Source: Actinobacteria bacterium UBA6100
GTDB taxonomy: Bacteria > Actinomycetota > Coriobacteriia > Anaerosomatales > Anaerosomataceae
Length of the DNA stretch: 64,000 nucleotides
Reading direction: 5' to 3'
NCBI GenBank assembly: GCA_002423585.1
Contig: DIWS01000018.1
Location: 20,206 to 84,205, forward strand
Position numbers and translations under genes: made by a program. Below are positions 50,309-59,564 of the stretch, piece after piece. The notes beneath the pieces are model-generated. The model did no database searches. It had not been told where the DNA came from and saw nothing but the letters and a program-made list of their open reading frames with translations. Positions within the stretch are counted from its first letter, which is position 1; each line of letters starts with the position of its first letter.

Positions 50309-51841
50309 ATGAGCCTTCACAGAGGGGTGTCCCGGGTACGCGAGGATGAGGGAATCGCACTCCTCACGGTGATCGGCGTGATCTCGGTTCTGACACTGCT
50401 CGTCATTGGCGCCTACAGCCTCGCGAGTCAGTCCCTGACGTCGAATGCGAAGAACGACGCGGAGGTCCAGGCCTTCCAGGTGGCGAACGCCGGAATCGAC
50501 ACGGTCTACGCCGACCTTTCCACCAACGTCGGCACATCTCAGGTACTGGCTCATTACGACACCCCTCGGGTCATCTCGGTGGGGGCGGGAAGCGCGGAAG
50601 TCACCCTGAGGCAAGAGGAGGGCATCGAGTACATCGCGACGTCGGTCGGCACGGCCGCCGACGGCACGGTCGAGACCATCAAAGTGCGGTTCTACTACAT
50701 GAACCTCTGGGAGATGTTCATCGCCGCGGGTGAAGATGATGACTCCATCGGTGGCGGTCAGATCAATGGCAACGCGTCGGTCGACGGACCGTTCTACGTC
50801 CGGGGCGACCTGGACAGCGGCGGATCCTCCTCATTCACGCGAGGACCGTTGTTCGTGACAGGGAACATCGGTACGCTCGGCGGGAGTGGCACGCTCACGA
50901 CGGAGATCGGGACCACAGCGGATCCCATCGACGTCTACGTCGGCGGTACATATCCCACCACCTTCCCGCAGAACAAGAACTTCCACGCGAAGCGCGTGTC
51001 GAACTCGGTGCCGAGCATCACCGCACCGTCGCTCGACCAGGCCTTCATGGACGCCGCGCTGTCACGGGCGAAGCTCGAATCGTGTGACAACGTCATCGGT
51101 ACGCCGGAGTTCGTCCGCGGTGTCAATATCGAGACCCTCAGCGGGACGGGCAACGCCGCCGAGTATCCCGCGGCGATCGATGGCGCGTGGACGCGGCCCA
51201 AAGCGCCGGATGCGACCATGTGGTACAAGGTCATCGACAGCGATCCCGATGATCCGATCATCCTGGGCGAAGGGACCACCAGCCTGGTGATTGGAAACAC
51301 GGGGTCCTTCGGCTCGTGGCAGAACGACGGGCATGGCTATCCGGCGGGCCAATGGGACGACTTCGCATACGATGACAGCGCCGGTGTTCTGTACCTCGAA
51401 GGCACAGTGTTCGTGGATGGTGATGTGACATTCAATCCGCCAGCCAACGGTGACGACGTAATTCTGTATCGCGGCAATGGTGCACTCGTGGTGAACGGCG
51501 ACGTAACCATCAACACCAGGCTTGTGCCGTATGGGACGGATGACGACAGCGACATGGCCTCTGATCGTGTGCTGGGCATCATCAGCGCCTCAAGCATCGA
51601 GCTGAACGGCGACGGCAACTACGGCCCGTGGAATATGTGCGGCGCCCTCTATGCGCGGAAGTCCTTGGACTTTGAGAAGGCGAACGTCAGCGTGAAGGGT
51701 TCGATCATCGCACCGCAGATCAACTTCCCCAATGCGAACTTCCATCTGGAGTCCGATCCCAAGCTGCCGACGTTCCTGCCATGGAGCATGCCGGGCCGGG
51801 ACACTCCCATTCTCGTCATCGGTGCGTGGTCGAGGAGCTAG
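50309..51841 (+). CDS. PilX-like pilus protein with beta-helix-like exported part
   Basis: 510 residues. N-terminus REDEG then IALLTVIGVISVLTLLVIGA, a prepilin-type helix, but the +5 residue is Thr rather than Glu, as in PilX/GspK-type tip proteins. The exported part carries repeated short strands of the form VDGPFYVRGDL, GPLFVTGNIG, GTVFVDGDVTF and GALVVNGDVTI, like a polymer-forming or beta-helical domain. GspK-like proteins cap the pseudopilus tip. ATG 50309 has AGGGG upstream. Confidence 0.8.
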   Translation: MSLHRGVSRVREDEGIALLTVIGVISVLTLLVIGAYSLASQSLTSNAKNDAEVQAFQVANAGIDTVYADLSTNVGTSQVLAHYDTPRVISVGAGSAEVTLRQEEGIEYIATSVGTAADGTVETIKVRFYYMNLWEMFIAAGEDDDSIGGGQINGNASVDGPFYVRGDLDSGGSSSFTRGPLFVTGNIGTLGGSGTLTTEIGTTADPIDVYVGGTYPTTFPQNKNFHAKRVSNSVPSITAPSLDQAFMDAALSRAKLESCDNVIGTPEFVRGVNIETLSGTGNAAEYPAAIDGAWTRPKAPDATMWYKVIDSDPDDPIILGEGTTSLVIGNTGSFGSWQNDGHGYPAGQWDDFAYDDSAGVLYLEGTVFVDGDVTFNPPANGDDVILYRGNGALVVNGDVTINTRLVPYGTDDDSDMASDRVLGIISASSIELNGDGNYGPWNMCGALYARKSLDFEKANVSVKGSIIAPQINFPNANFHLESDPKLPTFLPWSMPGRDTPILVIGAWSRS

Positions 51842-52037
51842 CCGGACGGAGGTCGTTCGGGTGCGTGCGAGGATGGTCACTATTGACAATCCTGTAGTGA
51901 GTGCGGTTCGATACTCCATGGAGTGCCGTCGGTACGGCGCTCATGGGCGTGGGGTGACCGCTCGATCGTCACAGGGGACAACGCAGAAGCACCAGCAGCC
52001 GCAGTCTTGACGCAGCAGTAGTTGAAGGAGGACACCG
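51842..52037 (+). promoter_or_regulatory. 196-nt gap before pilM; likely promoter region
   Basis: Contains TTGACA at 51883-51888 and GATACT at 51910-51915, but the 21-nt spacer is too long for a standard promoter. A good GAAGGAGG ribosome site ends the region. No RNA gene seen. Confidence 0.35.
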
Positions 52038-53159
52038 TTGGGTTCCCTCTCCTTCGGTTCGAGCCAGACGGCTATCGGTCTGGACATCGGCACCGAGCAC
52101 GTCAGAGTCGCCCAGGTCAAGTCAGCCGGGGCAGGCTTCGTGTTGACCGGCTACGGTCGTGTCGATGTTCCGATGGGTGCGGTCGCTGACGGCGAGATCG
52201 TCGACGCCGCTGCTGTCTCCTCGGCCATCAAAGAGCTCTGGCGACGCAGCAGCGTGCACGGCAAGGACGTGTGCACCGGCGTGTCCAACCAGCGGGTCAT
52301 CGTGCGTCTGATCGATCTCCCGTTCATGGAACGCGGCGAGTTGCAGAGCGCCATCCAGTACCAGGCGCAGGACTACATCCCCATGACCGTCGAGGACTCG
52401 ATCCTCGACTTCCAGATCATCGGGGACTACATGACGCCCACCGACGAGCACATGATGGAAGTACTGCTCGTGGCCGCACATCGCGAGATGATCGGCAACA
52501 CGGTCTCGGCGGTGGAGGGCGCGGGTCTCAAGCTGAAGCAGGTCGACGTCTCATCATTCGCCATCGTGCGCGCGTTGATGGGGGAGAGTACGTCGATCCT
52601 GCCTGACGACGAAGGCCAGGCGACGGCGATCATCCACATCGCCGCCGGTCTCACCAACATCGCGGTGGTCGAGCGCGGTGTCCCGCGGTTCAATCGCATC
52701 TCATCGCTCGCCGGCGCAACGTTCACGCAGGCAGTGGCCAACGTGCTGAACGTCGGCTTCGATGAGGCCGAGAGCCTGAAGATCATGGTCGGTCTGCCCA
52801 ACGTCGAGACGGGCGAGGGCGAGGTCACGCCCGGCGTCGATGCGGATCAGACACAGGTCATCCATCAGTCGCTGGAGCGCGAGGTCAACAAGTTCATCGC
52901 AGAGGTCCGGCGTTCGCTCGACTACTACCTCACGCAGACGTCGCAGGTCCGCAATATCCAGCGCATCCTGCTCAGTGGCAGTGGCTCTCAGCTGCGTAAC
53001 TTCGCCTCCTACCTTGAAAAGGGTCTTCAGGCACAGGTGATACTCGGCGATCCGCTTGAGCGTATCCAGGTCGCGAGTTCGGCCCAGCAGGCGGTGAACG
53101 CGGATCGCATGGGTAGTGTGACGGCCATCGGTCTCGCGATCGGAGGTCTGCAATCATGA
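52038..53159 (+). CDS. pilM: Type IV pilus assembly protein PilM (actin-like)
   Basis: 373 residues. Actin/FtsA-like ATPase fold: phosphate 1 GLDIGTEHVRVAQVK, phosphate 2 AIIHIAAGLTNIAVVERG and adenosine loop LLSGSGSQLRN. It binds the N-terminal tail of PilN on the cytoplasmic side. TTG 52038 is supported by GAAGGAGG 6 nt upstream. Overlaps pilN by 4 nt. Confidence 0.95.
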   Translation: MGSLSFGSSQTAIGLDIGTEHVRVAQVKSAGAGFVLTGYGRVDVPMGAVADGEIVDAAAVSSAIKELWRRSSVHGKDVCTGVSNQRVIVRLIDLPFMERGELQSAIQYQAQDYIPMTVEDSILDFQIIGDYMTPTDEHMMEVLLVAAHREMIGNTVSAVEGAGLKLKQVDVSSFAIVRALMGESTSILPDDEGQATAIIHIAAGLTNIAVVERGVPRFNRISSLAGATFTQAVANVLNVGFDEAESLKIMVGLPNVETGEGEVTPGVDADQTQVIHQSLEREVNKFIAEVRRSLDYYLTQTSQVRNIQRILLSGSGSQLRNFASYLEKGLQAQVILGDPLERIQVASSAQQAVNADRMGSVTAIGLAIGGLQS

Positions 53160-53743
53160 TGCGCATCAACCTGCTCCCACCGGAGATACTGGAGCGGCGC
53201 AAGGCTGAGAAGCGTATCGGCTGGGTGGCACTCGGGGCACTCGTGGTCGCGATCGTGCTCGCCGGCGTCGGGGTCTTTGGGTACTTCCGCCTGGAAAGCA
53301 AGCGTGATGAGTTCGCAGACGTGCAGCAGCAGGTGCAGAGCACCAATGCGGATGCCGAACGTCTGGCCATCTTCGAGCAGCGGGCGTCTGAGCTCGAGGT
53401 CCGTCGCCAGACTGCGGTCATCGCGCTCGACGGCCGGCGCAACTGGTCGCGGCTCTTCAACGAGGTCTCGCTGGTCATGCCTGTCGATCTCTGGGTGCAG
53501 ACGATGGCCGCGGACGAGGCGTCATTGCAGATGTCCGGCTGGGCTGTCGACTCCCCGACCGACACGCCCGATCTTGGCCACACATCCATCGCGAAGCTTC
53601 TGGTGCGCCTCGCGGACCTGGAGCAGCTCTCCAACGTCTGGCTGACCAACTCGGGAAAGAGCGACTTCGAAGACCAGTCAGCACTGCAGTTCAGCGTGAT
53701 CGCCGATGTCTCTGAGCCGGTGGCTGAGAGCGAGACGCCATGA
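53156..53743 (+). CDS. pilN: Type IV pilus alignment protein PilN
   Basis: 195 residues. N-terminal INLLPPEILERRKAEKRIGW (the PilM-binding NLLP motif), one membrane helix (~22-42), coiled coil (~45-85) and a ferredoxin-like extracellular domain. The ATG overlaps the pilM stop. Confidence 0.93.
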   Translation: MMRINLLPPEILERRKAEKRIGWVALGALVVAIVLAGVGVFGYFRLESKRDEFADVQQQVQSTNADAERLAIFEQRASELEVRRQTAVIALDGRRNWSRLFNEVSLVMPVDLWVQTMAADEASLQMSGWAVDSPTDTPDLGHTSIAKLLVRLADLEQLSNVWLTNSGKSDFEDQSALQFSVIADVSEPVAESETP

Positions 53744-53827
53744 GGCACATCCTGAACACAGTTCATCCTCCGCTGCGGCGAGCCTGCCCCGCCATGTACG
53801 CCCAGCCTGATGCGGAGCGTGGTAATC

Positions 53828-54457
53828 ATGGGTAAGCTGTCCGCGCAGAACCAGCTCTACATAGCGATCGCGCTGATCGCCGTGGTCACGATCGCCGTGG
53901 TATTCCTCGGCATCCTTCCACTCTTTCAGGATGCAGCCGAGGTGGACGGTCAGATCGCTACGGAGCAGCAGAGCCTTGCAGCTGCCCAGGCGCTGTTGGC
54001 GCGGCGACAGAGCGCCAAGGCGCAGTCGGCGGCCAATGAGGTCGAGCTCATGCGGATCGCCAACCAGATCCCCGATTCGCCGCAGCTGCCATCGGTGATC
54101 ATCGAGGTGCAGGAACTCGCCAACATCTCAGGTGTCGTGCTTATGCAGATCACTCCCGGCGATCTGGTGCCGGCGGTCGACGAATCAGGCGCGGACCTGG
54201 GTTACGGCGTTGTCGATGTGGCCGTCGTCATCAGCGACGTTCACTGGGCGAACCACATCGACTTCCTCCGGCGGCTCCCGCTGCTGGACAGAGGTGTCCG
54301 CATCGTGAGCGTCGTGTGTGCGAGCATAGAGGGAGATGACGACGAACCGGCCTATATAGAGTCGACGATCGTCATCCAGGTGTACGTGATGGCATCACCT
54401 GAAGCTGCCACGATGGCGGCGCCTGCCCCATCCACAACACCGACCGAGACCCCGTAG
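53828..54457 (+). CDS. pilO: Type IV pilus alignment protein PilO
   Basis: 209 residues. Short cytoplasmic N-terminus, membrane helix (LYIAIALIAVVTIAVVFLGI), coiled coil rich in Ala/Gln (~40-80), PilO core (IANQIPDSPQLPSVIIEVQE; HIDFLRRLPLLDRGVRI), and a Pro/Thr tail. ATG 53828 has GGAG ~10 nt upstream; ATG 53810 is possible. The 84-nt gap from pilN is unusual for this operon. Confidence 0.9.
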   Translation: MGKLSAQNQLYIAIALIAVVTIAVVFLGILPLFQDAAEVDGQIATEQQSLAAAQALLARRQSAKAQSAANEVELMRIANQIPDSPQLPSVIIEVQELANISGVVLMQITPGDLVPAVDESGADLGYGVVDVAVVISDVHWANHIDFLRRLPLLDRGVRIVSVVCASIEGDDDEPAYIESTIVIQVYVMASPEAATMAAPAPSTTPTETP

Positions 54458-54476
54458 CGCGGAGGAGGTGACGAGT

Positions 54477-55106
54477 ATGTCTGATGAGATGAACACACCT
54501 GCTATTCCGTTGCAGGCCGAGCCTGAGACCGCTGCGAAGAAGGGCCTCCTCTCGACTGCCGGGGGCAAGGTGGTGGCCATCGTGGTCGGGCTGGGCGTGC
54601 TCGGCGTGGTCGCCGGGATCGCCGTCGCCATCGTCCTCGTCGTCTTCGGCGCACAGGCTGCGGATGAGATGCTCGATCAGGTGGGGCAAGATGCGGCGGA
54701 GTCGACGCAGCCGGTGACCGGGTCGGTCACCGCACAGGCCGAAGCACCCGCCGACGAGGTGGCGAATTCCGCGGTCTTCACCTTCCGAGACATCTTCGTG
54801 CCACTGATCAAGCCATTGCCCGAGACCACGACCGACGCTACGACCGATGGCACCACGTCGACGACGTCGACCCCGGACACAGTCACGCCTACCACACAGA
54901 ACACGCTCTATCTGGACGGGGTCGTGACTCAGAACGGCGTCTTGATGGCGCAACTCCGCTACAACGGCACCAGCTACTCGCTGGCCGCCGGTGGAGTCAT
55001 CCCGAACTCCCCGTGGCAGGTGCTCCGCGTCTCCACCACCAGCGTGACCATGCTGTATGGAGACATCCAGGTCACACTCTCGGTTGGCGAGGGTGTCACG
55101 AAGTAG
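54477..55106 (+). CDS. PilP/GspC-like pilus protein
   Basis: 209 residues. One membrane helix (~30-58, VVAIVVGLGVLGVVAGIAVA), a Thr-rich linker (TTTDATTDGTTSTTSTP), and a C-terminal ~65-residue beta domain (LYLDGVVTQNGVLMAQLRYN; WQVLRVSTTSVTMLYGDI) shaped like the PilP/GspC homology region. In diderms that domain contacts the secretin; no secretin gene is visible here, so its partner is unclear. ATG 54477 has GGAGGAGG 8 nt upstream. Last gene before a terminator. Confidence 0.78.
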   Translation: MSDEMNTPAIPLQAEPETAAKKGLLSTAGGKVVAIVVGLGVLGVVAGIAVAIVLVVFGAQAADEMLDQVGQDAAESTQPVTGSVTAQAEAPADEVANSAVFTFRDIFVPLIKPLPETTTDATTDGTTSTTSTPDTVTPTTQNTLYLDGVVTQNGVLMAQLRYNGTSYSLAAGGVIPNSPWQVLRVSTTSVTMLYGDIQVTLSVGEGVTK

Positions 55107-55130
55107 CGGCGACCCTCACTGTGCATACCT

Positions 55131-55162
55131 CGGGCGTCGCGCATGCGACGCCCGGTGCGTTT
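55131..55162 (+). terminator. Terminator-like hairpin after the pilus operon
   Basis: 10-bp perfect stem CGGGCGTCGC/GCGACGCCCG with GCAT loop, followed after 5 nt by TTT. It closes the pilM-N-O-P unit and separates it from the aro operon. Confidence 0.72.
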
Positions 55163-55184
55163 CTCGGCCGCTGTGTGCGTGCGG

Positions 55185-55190
55185 TAGAAT
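55185..55190 (+). promoter_or_regulatory. Candidate aro operon promoter (-10 TAGAAT)
   Basis: GCGGTAGAATCGG, 34 nt before the aroC GTG and just after the terminator hairpin. Confidence 0.5.
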
Positions 55191-55224
55191 CGGCTCGTGA
55201 GAGCCTGGCGCGGAAGGAGCAGCG

Positions 55225-56373
55225 GTGCGCTACACGACAGCAGGGGAGTCGCACGGGCGCGCGCTCGTCACCATCGTGAGCGATGTCCCTGCGGGTGTGT
55301 CGCTGAGCTCCGAGGTCGTGGATGCCGATCTGGCACGGCGCCAGCGAGGCTACGGCCGTGGGGGCCGCATGAGCATCGAGAGCGACTCGGCTATGGTGCT
55401 CTCCGGCGTCCGGTTCGGACGCACCATCGGGAGCCCTGTCGCGCTCAGCATCGAGAATCGTGACGCCGAGAACTGGTCTGTGACGATGGACCCGTGGGGC
55501 AGCGCCGAGGGTGTTGATCGCGTCACCGCGCCGCGTCCCGGACACGCGGACCTCTCCGGTGTCCAGCGCACCGGGGCGCGCGACGTACGTGACATCCTGG
55601 AGCGCGCCAGTGCGCGGGAGACGGCTGCGCGCGTCGCTGCAGGTGCGATCGCGAAGGCTGTGCTGTCCGGGCTCGGCGTGAGCATCCGTTCCTGGGTCGA
55701 GGCGATCGGCCCTGCGTCGACGGGTCCGCTGGAGCCCGCATCCGTCGCGCCCGAGGCCGTGGCGGCCAGTGACGTGAGCTGTCCGGACGAGGCTGTGGCG
55801 TCGCGGATGCGTGCGGCGATCGACACCGCACGTGCTGACGGTGAGAGCCTCGGCGGCGTGTTCGTGGTCTGTGCCGAGGGGCTGGTGCCAGGTCTCGGCG
55901 GCTACGCGGAGGCCCCGCAGCGGCTCGACGGACGGCTGGCGGCCGCGATCGTGTCGATACCGGCCATCAAGGGTGTTGAGTTCGGGGATGGTTTCGCGGG
56001 CGCGGCTCGCCCCGGTTCCCTGGTCCACGACGAGATCGTGCGCTCCGAGGCAGGTGCGCTCAGACGTGTGACGAACCGCGCGGGAGGCATCGAGGGCGGC
56101 ATGACCAACGGGGAGCCGCTCGTCGTCCGTGCGGCCATGAAGCCGATCCCCACACTCATGCGCCCGCTGCAGACCGTCGACATCGAGACCGGAGAGGTGG
56201 CCGACGCCGCCCGGGAGCGTTCTGACGTGTGCGCGGTCCCCGCGGCTGCGGTCGTGGCCGAGGCCGAGGTGGCGCTTGTGCTCGCGGACGCCTACCAGGA
56301 GTTGTTCGGCCACGGTCCGATGGAGGACATGGCGCGTTCGCTCGCGGCGTACCGCACGAGGATCGGCTGGTGA
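55225..56373 (+). CDS. aroC: Chorismate synthase
   Basis: 382 residues. AroC converts EPSP to chorismate using reduced FMN. Signatures: TTAGESHGRALVTIV (residues ~4-18), RRQRGYGRGGRMSIESD, RPGHADLSGVQRTGARD, and RSDVCAVPAAAVVAEAEVAL. GTG 55225 with GAAGGAG upstream. Stop overlaps aroKB by 4 nt. Confidence 0.97.
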   Translation: MRYTTAGESHGRALVTIVSDVPAGVSLSSEVVDADLARRQRGYGRGGRMSIESDSAMVLSGVRFGRTIGSPVALSIENRDAENWSVTMDPWGSAEGVDRVTAPRPGHADLSGVQRTGARDVRDILERASARETAARVAAGAIAKAVLSGLGVSIRSWVEAIGPASTGPLEPASVAPEAVAASDVSCPDEAVASRMRAAIDTARADGESLGGVFVVCAEGLVPGLGGYAEAPQRLDGRLAAAIVSIPAIKGVEFGDGFAGAARPGSLVHDEIVRSEAGALRRVTNRAGGIEGGMTNGEPLVVRAAMKPIPTLMRPLQTVDIETGEVADAARERSDVCAVPAAAVVAEAEVALVLADAYQELFGHGPMEDMARSLAAYRTRIGW

Positions 56374-58016
56374 GCCACGTCTTCCTCACCGGCTTCATGG
56401 GAGCCGGCAAGTCGACCGTGGGCGCGCTCGTGGCCGAGCGCCTCGGACGCCCGTTCCTCGACCTCGACGCGGTCATCGGCGAGCGCGAGGGCGCCTCGGT
56501 GGCCGACATATTCTCGGCACGTGGCGAGACCGGCTTCCGGGAGGCCGAGCACGCCGCGCTCGTGGCGCTCGTGGAGCGCGGACCCTCGGTCGTGGCCACC
56601 GGTGGGGGCGCTGTGCTGCGCGAGGACAACCAGGCGCTGCTCAGGCGACACGGTACGGTCGTGTACCTCGCGGTGTCACCCGAGGAAGCCATGGCCCGCC
56701 TCGGCGATGCGGGAGACCGTCCGCTGCTCGCGGGCGAGGGGCTGGCGGCGGCGCGTTCGATCCTCGACTCCCGGCTCGCGCTGTACCGCGCGACCGCGGA
56801 CGCCGTTGTGGACACGGGCGGTCGCACGCCCGCCGAGGTCGCGGAGGCCGTGATCGCCGCGCTTGGCGCCGGCGGAGGCGAGCACGTCGTGCGCGTCGGC
56901 GCGCCGGATGCTCCGGACGCCTACGACATCGTCTCGGGAGAAGGACTGATCGACCGCCTCGGGGAGTACGCACGCGAGCTGGTGTCCGGTAGGTCGATCG
57001 CGCTGGTGAGCGACACTGCCGTGTGGGCGCTGTACGGCGAGCGGGCGGCTGCGTCCCTGCGCGATGCGGGGTTCGCGGTCTCGACCCATATCGTGCCCGC
57101 CGGGGAGCTCTCGAAGTCCTGGGAGCGGGCAGGCGCGCTCCTGGAGGAGTTTGCCGGGGCCGGCATCGATCGGGCATCGGCGGCGGTCGCGCTCGGCGGT
57201 GGCGTTGTCGGCGATCTGACGGGGTTCTGTGCCGCCACCTACATGCGGGGGATACCGGTGCTCCAGGTGCCCACGACCCTGCTTGCTCAGGTCGACAGTG
57301 CTATCGGCGGCAAGACGGGCGTGGACCTCGCCGCCGGGAAGAACCTGGCGGGCGCGTTCTGGCCGCCGCGTCTCGTGCTGGCGGACACCGCATCGCTGCA
57401 GACCCTGCCGCCTGCCGAGTGGACGAACGGGCTGGTCGAGACGGCAAAGGCGGCGCTGCTGGACGGCGGCCTGGCGCTTGCGGACTTCGAGCGCGACCTG
57501 CCTTCGGTCGTCGGACGTGAGCCACACGCCGTGGCATCGGCAGTCCGCGCCGCCGCCGCGTTCAAGGCGCGTGTGGTGAGCGAGGACCTGCGCGAGTCTG
57601 GCGTTCGCGAGTGCCTCAACCTCGGCCACACGCTCGGCCACGCCCTTGAGCGTCTTACGGGCTATGCGACGCTGCCTCACGGACTCGCCGTCGCCGAAGG
57701 GATGCGTTTCGCCGCGGACCTGGCAGCGCGTGCGATCGGCGCACCCGCCGAGACCGCGGTGGTGACCAGGCGGCTGCTGGAGGAGGTCGGCGCGGGCGAG
57801 GTCGCATGCCGCGCCGTGCTCGACCGTCACTTCGACCGGTTGCGGCCTGGAGACGTGCTGGCGGCGATGAAGGCGGACAAGAAGTCCCGGGATGGCGTGG
57901 TGCGCTTCGTGCTCCTGGAGACGCCGGGCTGCTGGGCGGTCGAGGCCGTCGAAGACGCCATCCTGCTCGAGGAGTTGGCGCGATGGGTGTCTCGTCCCGG
58001 AGAAGGGGGCGTGTGA
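56370..58016 (+). CDS. aroKB: Fused shikimate kinase (AroK) - 3-dehydroquinate synthase (AroB)
   Basis: 548 residues from GTG 56370 (overlapping the aroC stop); longer in-frame starts lie inside aroC and lack family sequence. Residues 1-~168 are shikimate kinase: Walker A GFMGAGKSTVG, DLDAVIGEREG, RGETGFREAE, VVATGGGAVL, and lid RPLLAG. Residues ~178-548 are AroB: GGGVVGDLTGFCAATYMRGI, QVPTTLLAQVDSAIGGKTG, NLAGAFWPP, and LNLGHTLGHALE with zinc His. The fusion joins two non-consecutive shikimate steps. Confidence 0.96.
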   Translation: MSHVFLTGFMGAGKSTVGALVAERLGRPFLDLDAVIGEREGASVADIFSARGETGFREAEHAALVALVERGPSVVATGGGAVLREDNQALLRRHGTVVYLAVSPEEAMARLGDAGDRPLLAGEGLAAARSILDSRLALYRATADAVVDTGGRTPAEVAEAVIAALGAGGGEHVVRVGAPDAPDAYDIVSGEGLIDRLGEYARELVSGRSIALVSDTAVWALYGERAAASLRDAGFAVSTHIVPAGELSKSWERAGALLEEFAGAGIDRASAAVALGGGVVGDLTGFCAATYMRGIPVLQVPTTLLAQVDSAIGGKTGVDLAAGKNLAGAFWPPRLVLADTASLQTLPPAEWTNGLVETAKAALLDGGLALADFERDLPSVVGREPHAVASAVRAAAAFKARVVSEDLRESGVRECLNLGHTLGHALERLTGYATLPHGLAVAEGMRFAADLAARAIGAPAETAVVTRRLLEEVGAGEVACRAVLDRHFDRLRPGDVLAAMKADKKSRDGVVRFVLLETPGCWAVEAVEDAILLEELARWVSRPGEGGV

Positions 58017-58019
58017 GCC

Positions 58020-58463
58020 GTGCTGCGCATCCTGATCATCAACGGTCCGAACCTGAACCTGCTCGGCACGCGCGAGCCTGAGGTGTACGGCACCGCCACC
58101 CTCGACGACATCGAGGCGATGGTGGCCGAACGTGCCGCCGCACTCGGCGTGGACGTCACCTTCTTCCAGTCGAACCACGAGGGCGCCATCATCGATCGCC
58201 TGCATGAGGCTATTGGGGCCTGTGATGGGGTCGTGCTGAATCCGGGAGCGTACACCCACTACTCGTACGCCATACGCGATGCGATCGCCGCCGTCGGCAT
58301 CCCGGTTGTCGAGGTGCACCTGAGCGACATCGACGCACGCGAGGAGTTCCGTCGGGTGAGCGTGACCGCCCCGGTCTGCATCGCCCAGATCTCGGGCCTC
58401 GGTCCGCGCTCGTATCTCGAGGGACTTGAGTCACTCGTTTCCCGCCTACGCAAGGAGGAATGA
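58020..58463 (+). CDS. aroQ: Type II 3-dehydroquinate dehydratase
   Basis: 147 residues, dodecameric type II family. Motifs: INGPNLNLLGTREPEVYG with catalytic Tyr/Arg, FFQSNHEGAIIDRLHEA, LNPGAYTHYSYAIRDA with His, and VEVHLSDIDAREEFRR. GTG 58020, 3 nt after aroKB. Overlaps the peptidase ATG by 1 nt. Confidence 0.97.
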   Translation: MLRILIINGPNLNLLGTREPEVYGTATLDDIEAMVAERAAALGVDVTFFQSNHEGAIIDRLHEAIGACDGVVLNPGAYTHYSYAIRDAIAAVGIPVVEVHLSDIDAREEFRRVSVTAPVCIAQISGLGPRSYLEGLESLVSRLRKEE

Positions 58464-59551
58464 TGGATATCGCCGCCCGGATAGCAGGAGTCCGTCGCAG
58501 GTTGAAGGAGGATCGGGCTCCGGCCGCGGTGATCTCTCTTGTTTCAAACCTGCGGTATCTCACCGCCTTCGACGGTGTCATCGACGGTGGTATCAATGCC
58601 GTCTGTATGATCACGGAGTCCGATGCGGTCTTCTACACCGACAGCCGCTACGTCGAGGCGGCGGCCGAGGCCGCCGCGGGTGGACCATGGGAGGTCCGGC
58701 TGCAGAAGGAGAACCTCTACGTGGAAGTGTGCGACGACCTCCACAAGCAGGGTTTCCAGTCGCTGCTGATCGAATCCGGCGTGCCCTACGGTCGGTTCAC
58801 CTTCGTCTCTGAGCAGTTCCGGGGCGCGGTTCGCGCGGTTGACCGGCTCGTGGAGACGATGCGGCAGTTCAAGGAGCCCGAGGAGATCGAGCGCATCGCG
58901 GCCGCAGCAGCCATCGCCGACAGGGGCTTCGAGCACATCCTCGGCGTACTGAAGCCCGGGGTGACGGAGGCCGAGATCGCCATCGAGCTTGAATACCACA
59001 TGCGCCGCGACGGGTCCGAGGAGATGCCGTTCGCCCCGATCGTGGCCGGCGGTCCGAACGCCGCACGACCGCACTGCATTCCCGGCGACCGCCCGCTCCG
59101 GGCGGGGGACCTCGTGGTACTCGACTTCGGTGCTCGCGTGGGCGGGTACTGCTCGGATATGACGCGCACCGTGGCGATCGGCGAGGTGTCCAGAGAGCAG
59201 CGCCGCCTGTACGACGCGGTGCTCGAGGCGAACGAGGCCGGTCTTGCGTCCGTGCGATCAGGCATCCCGTGCGTCGAGATCGATCTGGCCGCCCGTGAGG
59301 TGCTCGAGCGTCACGGCCTCGGCGATGTGTTCACGCACGGCGTCGGCCATGGCGTCGGCCTCGATGTCCACGAGATGCCCACGCTTGGTCGGCGAAGCCT
59401 GGAATCGGTGCGCGAGAACGCCATCGTCACCATCGAGCCGGGTGTGTATATCGAGGGGACCGCGGGTGTTAGAATCGAAGACCTCGTAGTGGTCGAGGAG
59501 TCGGGTTGCCGTATCCTCACACACGCACCGAAGGAACTCATCCAGATCTAG
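58463..59551 (+). CDS. Xaa-Pro aminopeptidase-like M24 metallopeptidase
   Basis: 362 residues. N-terminal creatinase-like domain (~1-130) and pita-bread catalytic domain with metal ligands: Asp pair in VLDFGARVGGYCSDMTRT, His in HGVGHGVGLDVHE, Glu in VTIEPGVYIEG and Glu in GVRIEDLVVV. PepP/YqhT-like, cleaving Xaa-Pro N-termini. The aroQ-pepP-efp order is common in Gram-positives. ATG 58463 is preferred; ATG 58460 lies 1 nt after the GGAGG. Confidence 0.95.
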   Translation: MDIAARIAGVRRRLKEDRAPAAVISLVSNLRYLTAFDGVIDGGINAVCMITESDAVFYTDSRYVEAAAEAAAGGPWEVRLQKENLYVEVCDDLHKQGFQSLLIESGVPYGRFTFVSEQFRGAVRAVDRLVETMRQFKEPEEIERIAAAAAIADRGFEHILGVLKPGVTEAEIAIELEYHMRRDGSEEMPFAPIVAGGPNAARPHCIPGDRPLRAGDLVVLDFGARVGGYCSDMTRTVAIGEVSREQRRLYDAVLEANEAGLASVRSGIPCVEIDLAAREVLERHGLGDVFTHGVGHGVGLDVHEMPTLGRRSLESVRENAIVTIEPGVYIEGTAGVRIEDLVVVEESGCRILTHAPKELIQI

Positions 59552-59564
59552 GAAGGCATGACTC

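Noticed and set aside
51883..51915. Classic sigma-A promoter TTGACA/GATACT before pilM
   Set aside because: The 21-nt spacer is outside the usual 16-19 nt range, so it is only noted as a possible promoter region.
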